Notes: generated from the letters alone by a model not told the origin. Numbered from the stretch's first letter, positions 8,693 to 17,347 are shown. The stretch is 64,000 nt of DNA from Aurantiacibacter sp. MUD61 (GCF_027912455.1 NZ_CP115446.1:2193501-2257500), one strand, 5' to 3'. Translations and numbers: made by a program.

Positions 8693-11431
8693 ATGGGTTC
8701 CAAAACACGGACAATCACTGCATCGCATTACGCAACGGCTCTGCTGGGCTGCACCATGCTGGCCGGGCTGCCTACCGCAGTCGCCGCGCAAGACGCTGCG
8801 CCTGCGCAGCAGCAGGAAGCTCAGCCACAGGAAACTGGGGCTCCGCCCGCTTCAGCCCCTGCGCCGCAGGCACAGGCTCAGGTCATTCGGCAGATTTCGG
8901 TATCGGGTGCCCAGCGTCTCGAGCCGGAAACGATCGTCAGCTATATCCAGCTGCGTCCGGGTAGCGAATATTCGGCAGCTGCGGCTGACCAGGCGCTGAT
9001 CGCTCTGGCCGAAACCGAGCTGTTTGCCGATTTCAGCATCGATTTTAATCCCGCCAGCGGCGTGATGACGATCAATGTGGTCGAGAACCCGATAATCAAC
9101 CGGATCATCCTCGAAGGGAATAACCGGGTCGATGCGGAAGAAATCCTGCCCGAGATCAACCTCTCGCCGCGCCAGATCTTTACCCGCAGCCGCGTGCGTG
9201 CAGACGTCGCCCGCATTATCGAGTTGTATAAGCGCCAGGGCCGTTTTGCCGCGACGGTAGAGCCGCAGATGGTCATGCTGGACCAGAACCGCGTCGACGT
9301 GATTTTCGAGATTTCGGAAGGCCCGCGCTCCAAGGTCCGCCAGATCAATATCATCGGTAACGAGGTCTTCTCTGACGGAGAGCTGCGCGGCGCGATGGTG
9401 ACGCGGGAAGACAGCCTGCTCGCCTTCCTGAGCTCGAACACCAGCTACGATCCTGACAGGATGGCGTACGACCAGCAATTGCTGCGCGAATTCTATCTGA
9501 CCGAAGGCTATCCCGATTTCCGCATCATCTCGGCCGTTGCCGAGCTTACGCCGGACCGCCGTGACTTCATCATCACCTATGTGGTGGAAGAGGGCGAGCG
9601 CTTCCGCTGGGGTGACGTTGAAGTCATCAGCCAGCTGCGCGACTTCTCGAGCGAAGCGCTGACGTCTCAGCTTACGATCGAAACGGGCGACTGGTTCAAC
9701 TCAAGCCAGATCGAGGACGTTGAAGAGGGCCTCGCCGAGACAGCCGGCGCTTTCGGCTACGCCTTTGCCAATGTCGATGCGCGCGTTGTCCGCAACGCTG
9801 AAGATCGCACGATGGATGTGACGTTCACCGTCGCCGACGCACCGCGCGTCTATGTCGAGGCGGTCGAGATCAACGGCAACACGCTGACGCAGGACAAGGT
9901 GATTCGCCGCGAATTCCGTATTGCGGAAGGCGATGTTTTCAGCAGCCTGCAGGTGCGCCGCTCCACCGCGCGCATCAACTCGCTGGGCTACTTCCAGGAA
10001 AACTTCGAAGTCGAGCAGGTCGAAGGCTCCTCGCCGGACCGCATCATCCTGCAGGCCAATGTGCAGGAAGAACCGACTGGCGAGCTTTCGCTGTCGGCCG
10101 GCTTCTCCAGCCTTGAAAGCTTCATTTTCAGCGGCTCGATCCGCCAGAACAACTTCCGTGGGCGCGGGCAGACGGTTGGCCTTTCGGTCAACTATTCGCG
10201 CTTCTCGCAATCGGCGAATATCAGCTTCACAGAACCCAAGGTGTTCGACCGCGACATCGCACTCGGCTTCGATGTCTATCGCCAGGATTTCAACAACGGC
10301 TTCTTCGATCGCGATCAGGCGACCTATGAGCAGACGACCACAGGTTTTGGCCTGCGCGTCGGTGTTCCGCTGACCGAATATATCAGCCTGCTGGGTCGCT
10401 ACACGCTGAACTATCAGGAAATCACGCTGGATGAGCAGCAGTTCTTCCGCGATTTCGATGGTGATGGCGTTGCCCAGTGTGAACCGCTGGTTGCAGGTCG
10501 TTATCTTTGCGACGCGCTGGGTGATCGCCTGCAGTCGATCCTCGGCGTTTCCTTCAACTACAACACGCTGAACAGCCGCCTGCGCCCGACGCGCGGTACC
10601 AACGCCAGTCTCTCGCTCGACTTCGCAGGTCTGGGCGGCGATACGCAATATGCCCGCGCCCGGATCAACGCAGCGCGTTACTGGAACCTTGGCAGCGGTT
10701 TTATCGGTTCGCTCTCGGTCGAAGGTGGCTACATCTACGGCTACGGCGATGAAGGCGTGCTGCTGAACGAGCGCTTCTTCCTCGGCGAAGGCCAGATTCG
10801 CGGCTTCGACATTCGCGGTGTCGGCCCGCGCGTCGTGCGACGCTTCTATGAAGATGCCAATGGCGACCGCATCCTGACCGAAGACGAGCTGCTGGATATC
10901 GGTAATGAGCGTAATCAGGACGATGCGCTGGGCGGCAATGCCTATTATCTCGCCCGCGCCGAAATCGAGATTCCGCTCGGTTCGGGTGCGCGTGAACTTG
11001 GATTGCGGCCTTCAGTATTCATCGACGTCGGTTCGGTGTTCGATGTGGAAACACCGCAGCTGACGCAGAGCCCGCTGCCGACAGGCCTTTTCATTCCGCA
11101 ATTGGAAGGTGGCCTTCCGACCTTTGCACAGGCCCAGCGTGATGCGGCCGGCAATCCGCTCCTTGGCGACAATGGCCTGCCTTTGCCGGCACTTGTCGTC
11201 ACTTCACCTATCGCGCCGGATGGCTCGCAGAACGCGCCGATCGGCACGCAATTGCCGCCATTTGTCGAAGAATTCGTCGGTAACTCGGCGACCCCGCGTA
11301 TCTCCGTGGGTGTGGGCGTGAACTGGAATTCGCCCTTCGGCCCCTTCCGGGTCGACCTCGCCACTACGCTGCTCGATCAGCGGGGCGATGAAACCAAACT
11401 CTTTTCGTTCAATGTAGGAACACAATTCTGA
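8693..11431 (+). CDS. bamA: Outer membrane protein assembly factor BamA
   Basis: BamA is the essential beta-barrel insertase of the outer membrane. The 912-residue precursor has a signal peptide (about 1-32, ending AVAAQ), an Ala/Pro/Gln-rich linker to residue 62, five POTRA domains (about 63-460) and a C-terminal barrel. The conserved loop-6 motif occurs as QIRGFDIRG near residue 705. The protein ends in Phe (VGTQF), the expected outer-membrane signature. It is somewhat longer than E. coli BamA, partly through a Pro/Leu-rich extracellular insertion around 785-855. A gap of 183 bases separates it from rseP, so it may have its own promoter, though I could not pick one. Confidence 0.96.
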   Translation: MGSKTRTITASHYATALLGCTMLAGLPTAVAAQDAAPAQQQEAQPQETGAPPASAPAPQAQAQVIRQISVSGAQRLEPETIVSYIQLRPGSEYSAAAADQALIALAETELFADFSIDFNPASGVMTINVVENPIINRIILEGNNRVDAEEILPEINLSPRQIFTRSRVRADVARIIELYKRQGRFAATVEPQMVMLDQNRVDVIFEISEGPRSKVRQINIIGNEVFSDGELRGAMVTREDSLLAFLSSNTSYDPDRMAYDQQLLREFYLTEGYPDFRIISAVAELTPDRRDFIITYVVEEGERFRWGDVEVISQLRDFSSEALTSQLTIETGDWFNSSQIEDVEEGLAETAGAFGYAFANVDARVVRNAEDRTMDVTFTVADAPRVYVEAVEINGNTLTQDKVIRREFRIAEGDVFSSLQVRRSTARINSLGYFQENFEVEQVEGSSPDRIILQANVQEEPTGELSLSAGFSSLESFIFSGSIRQNNFRGRGQTVGLSVNYSRFSQSANISFTEPKVFDRDIALGFDVYRQDFNNGFFDRDQATYEQTTTGFGLRVGVPLTEYISLLGRYTLNYQEITLDEQQFFRDFDGDGVAQCEPLVAGRYLCDALGDRLQSILGVSFNYNTLNSRLRPTRGTNASLSLDFAGLGGDTQYARARINAARYWNLGSGFIGSLSVEGGYIYGYGDEGVLLNERFFLGEGQIRGFDIRGVGPRVVRRFYEDANGDRILTEDELLDIGNERNQDDALGGNAYYLARAEIEIPLGSGARELGLRPSVFIDVGSVFDVETPQLTQSPLPTGLFIPQLEGGLPTFAQAQRDAAGNPLLGDNGLPLPALVVTSPIAPDGSQNAPIGTQLPPFVEEFVGNSATPRISVGVGVNWNSPFGPFRVDLATTLLDQRGDETKLFSFNVGTQF

Positions 11432-12117
11432 TGAAGACTCTTTTCAAGCGCGCTCTTGGCGCCGCTCTCCTCGCTGGTGCCATGGCTGCACCGCACACCG
11501 CCGCCGCTCAAGTCAATGGTGTCGCCACTGTCGATCTGCCCGCAGCTGTCGCCAGCTCGCAGGCTCTGCAGAACGGCTATCAGCAGATTGCCACGCAGTA
11601 TCAGGCACAGCGCACCACGATCCAGCAGCGTCAGCAGCAACGTCAGCAGCTGATCCTGACCTTCGACACCAATGGCAACGGCCAGCTGGACGAGGCAGAA
11701 GTGCCCGCAACGCAGGATCCGAACAACGCTACCGTGCAGCAGATCCAGGCGATCGATCAGGAAGTTGCAACGCTGCAGCAGCCGATCAACCTCGCCCGCG
11801 TGTTCGTGGTGCAGCAGGTCGCGCAGCAGTATTCGGCCGCTGTCCAGCAGGTGATCACCGATCAGAACATCCAGTTCATTCTTGATCCCAATGCTGTGGT
11901 TTACGCTGCTGAAGGGTCCAACGTGACGCAGGCCGTGATCGACGCGCTCAATACCCGCGTTCCCGCCGTGAACATCGTGCCGCCGGCCGATTTCCAGCCG
12001 AGCGAGGCTTCGGTGCAGCTGTTCCAGCAGATCCAGCAGCTGCTGGCCATGGTTGCCATGCAGCAGCAGGCCGCCGCGCAGCAGACGCCTGCTCCGGCAG
12101 CTGAAAGCGGTCGCTAA
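11431..12117 (+). CDS. skp: OmpH/Skp-family periplasmic chaperone with an EF-hand-like loop
   Basis: Skp holds unfolded outer membrane proteins in the periplasm and passes them to BamA. The 228-residue precursor has a signal peptide (about 1-27, ending TAAAQ), the N-terminal strand VATVDLPAAVASS, and Gln-rich coiled-coil arms. Between the arms is DTNGNGQLDEAE (residues 79-90), which fits the EF-hand loop with D1, N3, N5, G6, D9 and E12; classical Skp lacks this. The C-terminus is Gln/Ala-rich. Its ATG shares one base with the bamA stop. The loop identity is seen directly; calcium binding is inferred. Confidence 0.85.
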   Translation: MKTLFKRALGAALLAGAMAAPHTAAAQVNGVATVDLPAAVASSQALQNGYQQIATQYQAQRTTIQQRQQQRQQLILTFDTNGNGQLDEAEVPATQDPNNATVQQIQAIDQEVATLQQPINLARVFVVQQVAQQYSAAVQQVITDQNIQFILDPNAVVYAAEGSNVTQAVIDALNTRVPAVNIVPPADFQPSEASVQLFQQIQQLLAMVAMQQQAAAQQTPAPAAESGR

Positions 12118-12140
12118 GACACGAATAAGGGGGCAGGGCC

Positions 12141-12590
12141 ATGAGCGAAATATACGACATCACGCGCGTGCTCAAGGCTCTGCCGCACCGCTATCCCATG
12201 CTTCTCGTCGACCGGGTCGAGGAGATCGTGAAGGGAGAGCGGATCAGCGCCATCAAGGCGGTGAGCTTCAACGAAAGCTTCTTCCAGGGCCACTTTCCGG
12301 GCCGCCCCATCATGCCGGGCGTGCTGCAGATCGAGGCGCTGGCGCAGGCCGCGGGTATCCTTGGCATCGAAACGATGGACCTCGCCGATAGCGGCAAGCT
12401 CGTCTATTTCATGGCGATCGAGAACGCGAAGTTCCGAGCGCCGGTCGAGCCGGGCTGCCTGCTCAAGCTTGATGTCGCCTTCACCCAGCAGCGCAGCAAG
12501 ATCTGCAAATTCGAAGGCAAGGCGAGCGTCGACGGTAAAGTGACCTGTGAAGTCAACTTCACTGCAATGATTGCCGATCCGCCTGCGTAA
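12141..12590 (+). CDS. fabZ: 3-hydroxyacyl-ACP dehydratase FabZ
   Basis: FabZ removes water from 3-hydroxyacyl-ACP in fatty acid elongation. The 149-residue hot-dog-fold protein has [12 protein letters not shown], the catalytic histidine in [13 protein letters not shown], and the downstream catalytic glutamate in [10 protein letters not shown]. It lies 23 bases after skp and is the last gene of this run. In most proteobacteria lpxD precedes fabZ here and lpxA follows it; neither is present, consistent with a cell envelope lacking lipid A. Confidence 0.97.
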   Translation: MSEIYDITRVLKALPHRYPMLLVDRVEEIVKGERISAIKAVSFNESFFQGHFPGRPIMPGVLQIEALAQAAGILGIETMDLADSGKLVYFMAIENAKFRAPVEPGCLLKLDVAFTQQRSKICKFEGKASVDGKVTCEVNFTAMIADPPA

Positions 12591-12592
12591 CT

Positions 12593-12693
12593 CGTCATTG
12601 CGAGGAGCCGTAGGCGACGCGGCAATCCATCTCTTTCGGCAGGATTAGCGAGCACGGTCGGTGCTGGATTGCTTCGCTCCGCTCGCAATGACG
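12593..12693. repeat. REP-like palindromic element
   Basis: An imperfect inverted repeat of about 100 bases fills the gap between fabZ and rpmE. Outer arms 12593-12604 and 12682-12693 are perfectly complementary (12 bp), and inner arms 12622-12629 and 12665-12672 pair again. Only one copy is seen in the window. Elements with such arms are common between genes in sphingomonad genomes; they may stabilise the upstream mRNA or act as transcription terminators. Confidence 0.75.
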
Positions 12694-12793
12694 AAACTGA
12701 GGTTGCAATTCGCGAGAATTCGCACTAATTGCGCGCCTTTCCCACAACAGCTGGACCGGTCGGAACCGATCCGAAGCTCAAAGGACATATGCC

Positions 12794-13030
12794 ATGAAGG
12801 CCGATACGCATCCCGATTACCACATGATCAACGTCAAGATGACGGATGGCACCGAATTCCAGACCCGCAGCACGTGGGGCAAGGAAGGCGACACCATGAA
12901 CCTCGAAATCGATCCGACCAGCCACCCGGCTTGGACGGGCGGTCCGCAGCGCATTCAGGACGGTGGCCGCGTTGCCAAGTTCAACCAGCGTTTCGGCGGC
13001 ATCAAGCTGGGCGGCAAGAAAGCCGACTGA
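12794..13030 (+). CDS. rpmE: 50S ribosomal protein L31
   Basis: L31 is a large-subunit protein bridging to the small subunit head. The 78-residue protein reads [19 protein letters not shown], with [21 protein letters not shown] later. It has no cysteines, so it is the zinc-free type. The ribosome binding site is AAAGGA at 12779-12784. It is a single-gene unit, insulated by the REP-like element upstream and by an intrinsic terminator downstream. Confidence 0.95.
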   Translation: MKADTHPDYHMINVKMTDGTEFQTRSTWGKEGDTMNLEIDPTSHPAWTGGPQRIQDGGRVAKFNQRFGGIKLGGKKAD

Positions 13031-13056
13031 GCCCGCGCCATTCGCGAGATTCAAAG

Positions 13057-13083
13057 GGGCGGTCCTGCTGGGCCGCCCTTTTT
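13057..13083 (+). terminator. Rho-independent terminator after rpmE
   Basis: A 9-bp stem with one G-U pair (13057-13065 with 13070-13078) and a 4-nt loop is followed by five T residues. It sits between the rpmE stop and the end of the convergent GFA-family gene. Confidence 0.85.
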
Positions 13084-13086
13084 GAT

Positions 13087-13500
13087 TCAGCTTTCGGTGC
13101 GTTTCAGCGTCAGCACGCCGATATACTCATACTGACCGGTATCGGCCGGATGGTTCTGCCCGTCGAAAACCGGGACCTCTGGCAGTTCGTAAATCGAAAC
13201 ATCGTCGATGCAGGCATAGCTCACCGCCACATTGTCCGGTTCGGAGCGCAATTCCTGCAGCACATGGATGCCGCATTTCGAACAGAAGTGATGTTTAGCC
13301 ACTCCCGATCCGAAGGTGTAGGTGGATAATGCGTCTTTGCCCTGCGTCACCTCAACGTCGGTCTTGGGCACGTCGAGCATCACGATGCCCTTCATCGCGC
13401 AAATCGAGCAATTGCACCGCCGGATGAGCGGCTCATCCGGCATCGCAAAGGAAAACTGCACTGCGCCGCAATGGCAGCCGCCTGATATTGGCCGGATCAT
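13087..13500 (-). CDS. GFA-family (glutathione-dependent formaldehyde-activating-like) zinc protein
   Basis: A 137-residue cytosolic protein of the GFA/CENP-V fold. The zinc cysteines are in GGCHCGAVQF near the N-terminus, RCNCSICAMKG near residue 32 and CSKCGIHV near residue 72. Members bind zinc and sometimes glutathione; most have no proven activity and the formaldehyde role of the founding member is disputed. I chose ATG at 13500 because a GAGGA ribosome binding site precedes it; the frame is open further upstream. It lies 2 bases downstream of the small membrane protein gene on the same strand. Confidence 0.85.
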   Translation of the reverse strand: MIRPISGGCHCGAVQFSFAMPDEPLIRRCNCSICAMKGIVMLDVPKTDVEVTQGKDALSTYTFGSGVAKHHFCSKCGIHVLQELRSEPDNVAVSYACIDDVSIYELPEVPVFDGQNHPADTGQYEYIGVLTLKRTES

Positions 13501-13502
13501 GA

Positions 13503-13820
13503 CTAGTCCTCGTATTGGCAATCACTGGTTACGGAAATGGTATCGCCCATGTGGCCTGTCACATAACCGCCTTGGAAAGATCGTCCGCCTTCGCAATTCA
13601 CGAGGAATCCGGAGTCGCCTTCAATTGACGCGTAATACCAGCCGAAACCAATATATTGCATCGGTTCCCTCCCGACAGAGCTATCAAGGTAGGCAGCTTC
13701 AACAATGTTGTGAGGATCATGAACGAGGGCAGTATTCATCCATTCCAGAATAAGGACGGGGATCAGAATAATTATTGCTGCCGCGACGATGAAAATCTTG
13801 ACGGTTCCTGACAACCTCAT
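13503..13820 (-). CDS. Small membrane-anchored protein, function unknown
   Basis: A 105-residue protein with one N-terminal hydrophobic helix (about residues 7-24, IFIVAAAIIILIPVLIL) and a short outer domain with three aromatic-rich strands (MQYIGFGWYYAS) and two cysteines (VNCEGG and SDCQYED) that could form a disulfide. I do not recognise a family. ATG 13820 was chosen because it overlaps the stop of the upstream oxygenase gene in ATGA; a start at 13844 is also possible. Position suggests co-transcription with the oxygenase and the GFA protein. Confidence 0.6.
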   Translation of the reverse strand: MRLSGTVKIFIVAAAIIILIPVLILEWMNTALVHDPHNIVEAAYLDSSVGREPMQYIGFGWYYASIEGDSGFLVNCEGGRSFQGGYVTGHMGDTISVTSDCQYED

Positions 13821-14551
13821 CCCCAATGCCTCTCGCGATACCATTTGGTGATTACATATTTCACGCCTTTGCGCACTTTCATGCCGTGATGGAGCGTGGC
13901 GGGATTAAGTGAGCCGTCCGCGCGGCGATTGTCCCAACAGACCAGCTTGCCGACCTCGGGCTGGAACATCTTCTTCAGCACTTTGAACCGTGTGGCTCCG
14001 CCGGATTCGACCTCGTTGAGATAAATCATGAAGGTCCAGGTGCGATTGCCTGCGACAGAGCAGAATCGCTGAAAATCGGCGCCGTTGGGTTCGAAATAAT
14101 CGGTGTGCGCCTTGAACTCCTGCCCTACGTCGTAGCGCTGGCCCTGCACCGGCTCACCATGCGCCGGATCGATCCCATTCAATTTGAACAAGCGCGCTTC
14201 GAGGTCCTGGACCGCAGGCTCGCTCGCCTCAAGGTCGCAGGTTTCGCTGGTGCGGAAGTAATTGTCGCCATTGGCATCGGCGATGGTGGAGGGGCGGCGA
14301 TCCTTGTCGATCAGGCGGACAAGTTCCGCGCACAGGTCTGGCGGAAGGAAATTCGGGCAGTCGAGCACGATGGCGCGCGGCGAGGGGAGGCGGCGTACAC
14401 CTGCGTGCTGCAACAGATATTCGGGGCTGGTTGCGCCCGGATTCGCGGCGAGACTCGACATGGCTCTGGCATAGAGCGCCCACGACTTCGCGAAAAGGCC
14501 CGTGAAATAATCTTGCGTCTGCGGCCCTGATGCACACTTTTTGCTTTGCAT
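13817..14551 (-). CDS. 2-oxoglutarate/Fe(II)-dependent prolyl 4-hydroxylase-like oxygenase
   Basis: The C-terminal 180 residues form a P4Hc-type double-stranded beta-helix. The iron motif HxD is in EFKAHTDYFEP, the distal His in LHHGMKV and the 2-oxoglutarate-binding Lys in KGVKYVITKWYRE. Such bacterial enzymes hydroxylate prolines or small molecules; the substrate is unknown. I chose ATG 14551, giving 244 residues, but no clear ribosome binding site precedes it; a TTG at 14629 would add 26 residues. It is divergent from tRNA-His and first in a three-gene leftward set. Confidence 0.8.
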   Translation of the reverse strand: MQSKKCASGPQTQDYFTGLFAKSWALYARAMSSLAANPGATSPEYLLQHAGVRRLPSPRAIVLDCPNFLPPDLCAELVRLIDKDRRPSTIADANGDNYFRTSETCDLEASEPAVQDLEARLFKLNGIDPAHGEPVQGQRYDVGQEFKAHTDYFEPNGADFQRFCSVAGNRTWTFMIYLNEVESGGATRFKVLKKMFQPEVGKLVCWDNRRADGSLNPATLHHGMKVRKGVKYVITKWYRERHWG

Positions 14552-14656
14552 GAAAAGCAAGTTGTGCAATTGGCTCGCCCCCGCGCTGATAGCCGCTTGA
14601 CCGGCCAGCGCAGGCCCGTAAAGCGCCAAGCCTTGGCACGCGTTTGCGGATTGTGT

Positions 14657-14734
14657 GGCGATCGTAGCTCAGTTGGTTAGAGCGCCGGTTTGTGGTACCG
14701 GAGGTCGGGGGTTCGAGACCCCTCGATCGCCCCA
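14657..14734 (+). tRNA. tRNA-His (anticodon GTG)
   Basis: A complete cloverleaf: acceptor stem 14658-14664 pairs with 14724-14730, the D arm is GCTC/GAGC, the anticodon stem CCGGT/ACCGG encloses loop TTGTGGT with anticodon GTG, and the T arm is GGGGG/CCCCT. The CCA end (14732-14734) is encoded. A G at 14657 can pair with the discriminator C 14731, matching the extra G-1 that identifies tRNA-His. Confidence 0.97.
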
Positions 14735-14782
14735 TTTTCTCTCCGCATTGCTGCCAGTCACACAAGTGATGAGGGGCGCGAC

Positions 14783-15847
14783 ATGCCAGCATTGTGGAAC
14801 GAAGCCGACTGGGACGAACACGAACGCGTCGAGGTCGTGCATGACCGCGCCAGTGGCCTGACCGCAATTATCGCTCTCCATTCCACCCATCTCGGCCCCG
14901 GCGCCGGCGGCACGCGCTTCTGGCATTATGCCGAGCCCGAAATGGCCATGCGCGATGCGCTGCGCCTGTCGCGCGGCATGAGCTTCAAGAATGCGATGGC
15001 CGGCCTTCCCATGGGCGGCGGCAAAGCTGTTGTCGTGCTCGACAAGGATGGCACCAAGACCACCGAAATGCTCCACGCATTCGGCGATGCGGTCGAGGCG
15101 CTGGGCGGCAAGTATGTCACCGCAGAAGATGTCGGCGCGAGCGAAGCCGACATGGTGGAGATTTCCAAGCGTACAGCCCATGTCTGCGGACTTCCCGCGG
15201 GTGATGGCGAAGCCGGCGGCGATCCCGGACCGTTCACCGCCCACGGCATCTATCTTGGCATCAAGGCCGCTGTCGCCCACAAGCTGGGCAAGGACAGCAT
15301 GGACGGCGTGCGCGTTGCGGTGCAGGGCTGTGGCTCTGTCGGTGGCGGCGTTGCCCGACTGCTCGCCAAGGATGGCGCACAGCTGATCCTCGCCGATATC
15401 AACGCCGGAACTGCGCAGGACCTTGCGCAGGAAACGGGCGGCGAAGTCGTGGACGTCAACGCGATCATGTCGACATCCTGCGATGTACTCAGCCCGAACG
15501 CGCTTGGTGCAGTGCTTAATGAAGACAGCATCGCAGCGCTCGATTGCGCCATCGTCGCAGGCGGGGCGAACAACCAGCTGGCGCGGCCTGAACATGGTAA
15601 GCAGCTGCACGCGCGCCGCATCCTCTACGCGCCTGATTACGTCATCAATGCTGGCGGCATCATCAATGTCAGCTGGGAATATCTCTGCCGTCAGGCGGGC
15701 AAGAAGTGCACGATCGAACAGGTCAATGACCGCATCGCGCAGATCCCCGGCCGCCTGCAGTCGATCTGGGAAAAGAGCGAAGCCGACGGTCGCCCGTCCA
15801 ACGAAGTGGCCGATGCAATGGCGCGCGAGCTGATCGGACGCGGGTGA
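14783..15847 (+). CDS. Leu/Glu/Phe/Val-family amino acid dehydrogenase (leucine dehydrogenase-like)
   Basis: An NAD(P)-dependent oxidative deaminase of branched-chain or related amino acids. The 354-residue protein has the substrate domain with GPGAGGTRF near residue 35 and the catalytic lysine in GLPMGGGKAVVV near residue 80. The Rossmann domain follows, with VAVQGCGSVGGGVA near residue 180. Leucine and phenylalanine dehydrogenases share this length, so the substrate cannot be fixed. ATG 14783 was chosen because upstream codons run into the tRNA-His gene. It stands alone between tRNA-His and the ccm genes. Confidence 0.9.
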   Translation: MPALWNEADWDEHERVEVVHDRASGLTAIIALHSTHLGPGAGGTRFWHYAEPEMAMRDALRLSRGMSFKNAMAGLPMGGGKAVVVLDKDGTKTTEMLHAFGDAVEALGGKYVTAEDVGASEADMVEISKRTAHVCGLPAGDGEAGGDPGPFTAHGIYLGIKAAVAHKLGKDSMDGVRVAVQGCGSVGGGVARLLAKDGAQLILADINAGTAQDLAQETGGEVVDVNAIMSTSCDVLSPNALGAVLNEDSIAALDCAIVAGGANNQLARPEHGKQLHARRILYAPDYVINAGGIINVSWEYLCRQAGKKCTIEQVNDRIAQIPGRLQSIWEKSEADGRPSNEVADAMARELIGRG

Positions 15848-15978
15848 TTGTCCAGCCGTCTGGTCACATGGGCGGCAAAATGTGGCGGCAAACTCCTTCG
15901 GGGACGGTCTTTGGTTTGGCTTGCCGCCGCGCCCCGCAAGTGCCATTGATGCAGGCAACGGATCGTAACTGACGAAGC

Positions 15979-16725
15979 ATGCATCTCTACGCCAATCCCG
16001 CCCGCTTTCTGAGGATCGCCAAGTGGCTCACGCCGCTGCTCCTTGTATCAGGCCTTTTGCTGACGGGCGGCGCTTTGCTTTGGGGATTTTACAACGTGCC
16101 GCCCGATCGTTTGATGGGCGATACCGTGCGTATCCTCTTCGTGCATGTGCCCGCTGCATGGCTGGGGATGGGGGGATGGACGGCGATTGCAGTTGCCAGC
16201 CTTGTTGAGCTTGTCTGGCGGCATCCGCTGGCGGCCATCGCGGCGCGTGCGGCAGCTGTGCCGGGCGCAGTCTTTACCTTCATCTGCCTCGTCACCGGAT
16301 CCATCTGGGGCCGCCCGACCTGGGGTACCTGGTGGGTATGGGATGGTCGGCTGACCTCCATGCTTGTCCTGCTGTTTCTGTATTTCGGCTATATCGCGCT
16401 TTCCAGCTCTCTGGCGCGTGAAGGGCAGTCCAGCCGCATCGCTGCGATCTTCGGTCTGGTAGGCGCGATCAATGTACCGATCATCAATCGCTCGGTCGTG
16501 TGGTGGAATTCGCTGCACCAGCCACCCAGCATCACGACCGGCGGCAGTGCGATCGACGGCGTGTTCCTCACCCCGCTGCTGACCGCCGTGCTGGGCTTTT
16601 CACTGCTGTTCGGTGGAGTGGTGCTGGCCCGCATGCGCACTATTTTGGCCGATGTGCAGGCCGAAGCCCGCTTGCGGCGAAAGGCGCAGAAGGCAGAATT
16701 CGCCGCTGAAGGAGCTGCCGCGTGA
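15979..16725 (+). CDS. ccmC: Heme exporter protein CcmC
   Basis: CcmC presents heme on the periplasmic side and loads it onto CcmE in system I cytochrome c maturation. The 248-residue protein has six predicted membrane helices, the periplasmic histidine loops (LFVHVPAAWLG) and the WWD heme motif WGTWWVWDGRLTS near residue 115. It is the first gene of a seven-gene coupled set; ccmA and ccmB, which usually precede ccmC, are not in the window and must lie elsewhere. Its stop overlaps the ccmD start in GTGA. Confidence 0.96.
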   Translation: MHLYANPARFLRIAKWLTPLLLVSGLLLTGGALLWGFYNVPPDRLMGDTVRILFVHVPAAWLGMGGWTAIAVASLVELVWRHPLAAIAARAAAVPGAVFTFICLVTGSIWGRPTWGTWWVWDGRLTSMLVLLFLYFGYIALSSSLAREGQSSRIAAIFGLVGAINVPIINRSVVWWNSLHQPPSITTGGSAIDGVFLTPLLTAVLGFSLLFGGVVLARMRTILADVQAEARLRRKAQKAEFAAEGAAA

Positions 16726-16862
16726 GAGAATCGCTCGACCAGATGCTGTTCGTTTACGCTGCCTTCGCGGTGACTATCATCGCAACACTCCTACTGGTCG
16801 GCCAGAGCTGGCTTGCCATGCGCAAGGCGGAAGCGCGCAGAGACAAGGTAAAAGGCAAATGA
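16722..16862 (+). CDS. ccmD: Heme exporter protein CcmD (46 aa)
   Basis: A 46-residue single-helix membrane protein that frees holo-CcmE from CcmC. It reads MRESLDQMLFVYAAFAVTII, then a hydrophobic run and a basic tail (MRKAEARRDKVKGK), the usual CcmD layout. The start is GTG 16722 overlapping ccmC by 4 bases and the stop overlaps the ccmE start by 4 bases. It is short enough to be missed by length-filtered gene callers. Confidence 0.9.
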   Translation: MRESLDQMLFVYAAFAVTIIATLLLVGQSWLAMRKAEARRDKVKGK

Positions 16863-17347
16863 GTGCTGACGGGGCCAAGGGCGGTCTGAAACCCAAGCAT
16901 CAGCGACTTGTGCTGATTGTTCTCGCTGTCGCCGCGCTGATCGGCGCGACGCTGCTCGCGATGGTCGCTCTGCGCGATCAGGCGAGTTACTTCTACATGC
17001 CCGCCGATATTGCCGCGAACCCGCCCGCACCGGGCCAGGCTATCCGGCTTGGCGGCATGGTGGAGCAGGGCTCCATGCAGATGCAGGATGACGGGGTCAC
17101 CGTCGAATTCGTCGTCGCTGGCGATGGAGAGCGGGTGCAGGCGGTGTATACCGGTATCAAGCCCGATCTCTTCGTCGAAGGGTCGGGCGTCGTGGCGGAC
17201 GGCCGGCTCAATGCAGAGGGCGTCTTTGTCGCCGATACGCTTCTTGCCAAGCATGATGAGAATTACATGCCGCGCGAGCTGGAAGGCATGAGCAGCGAGG
17301 AAATGCGCGCCGAATTGCAGGATAGCGTGGCGGGTAACGGCCAGTGA
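16859..17347 (+). CDS. ccmE: Cytochrome c-type biogenesis heme chaperone CcmE
   Basis: CcmE binds heme covalently in the periplasm and delivers it to CcmF/H. The 162-residue protein has an N-terminal anchor (about 16-36), an OB-fold domain with RLGGMVEQGS, and the heme-binding His132 in LLAKHDENYMP with the conserved Tyr136. ATG 16859 was chosen for its ATGA overlap with ccmD; a longer in-frame reading exists but spans ccmD. Its stop overlaps the ccmF GTG start. Confidence 0.96.
   Translation: MSADGAKGGLKPKHQRLVLIVLAVAALIGATLLAMVALRDQASYFYMPADIAANPPAPGQAIRLGGMVEQGSMQMQDDGVTVEFVVAGDGERVQAVYTGIKPDLFVEGSGVVADGRLNAEGVFVADTLLAKHDENYMPRELEGMSSEEMRAELQDSVAGNGQ

Noticed and set aside
14669..15958. 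A 429-codon open frame antisense to the amino acid dehydrogenase gene
   Set aside because: High GC at third positions opens long mirror frames. The product shows no conserved motif, whereas the plus-strand protein has all family motifs. Similar frames antisense to kup (21391-22575), aspS (40062-41498) and the helicase gene (47717-49120) were set aside for the same reason.
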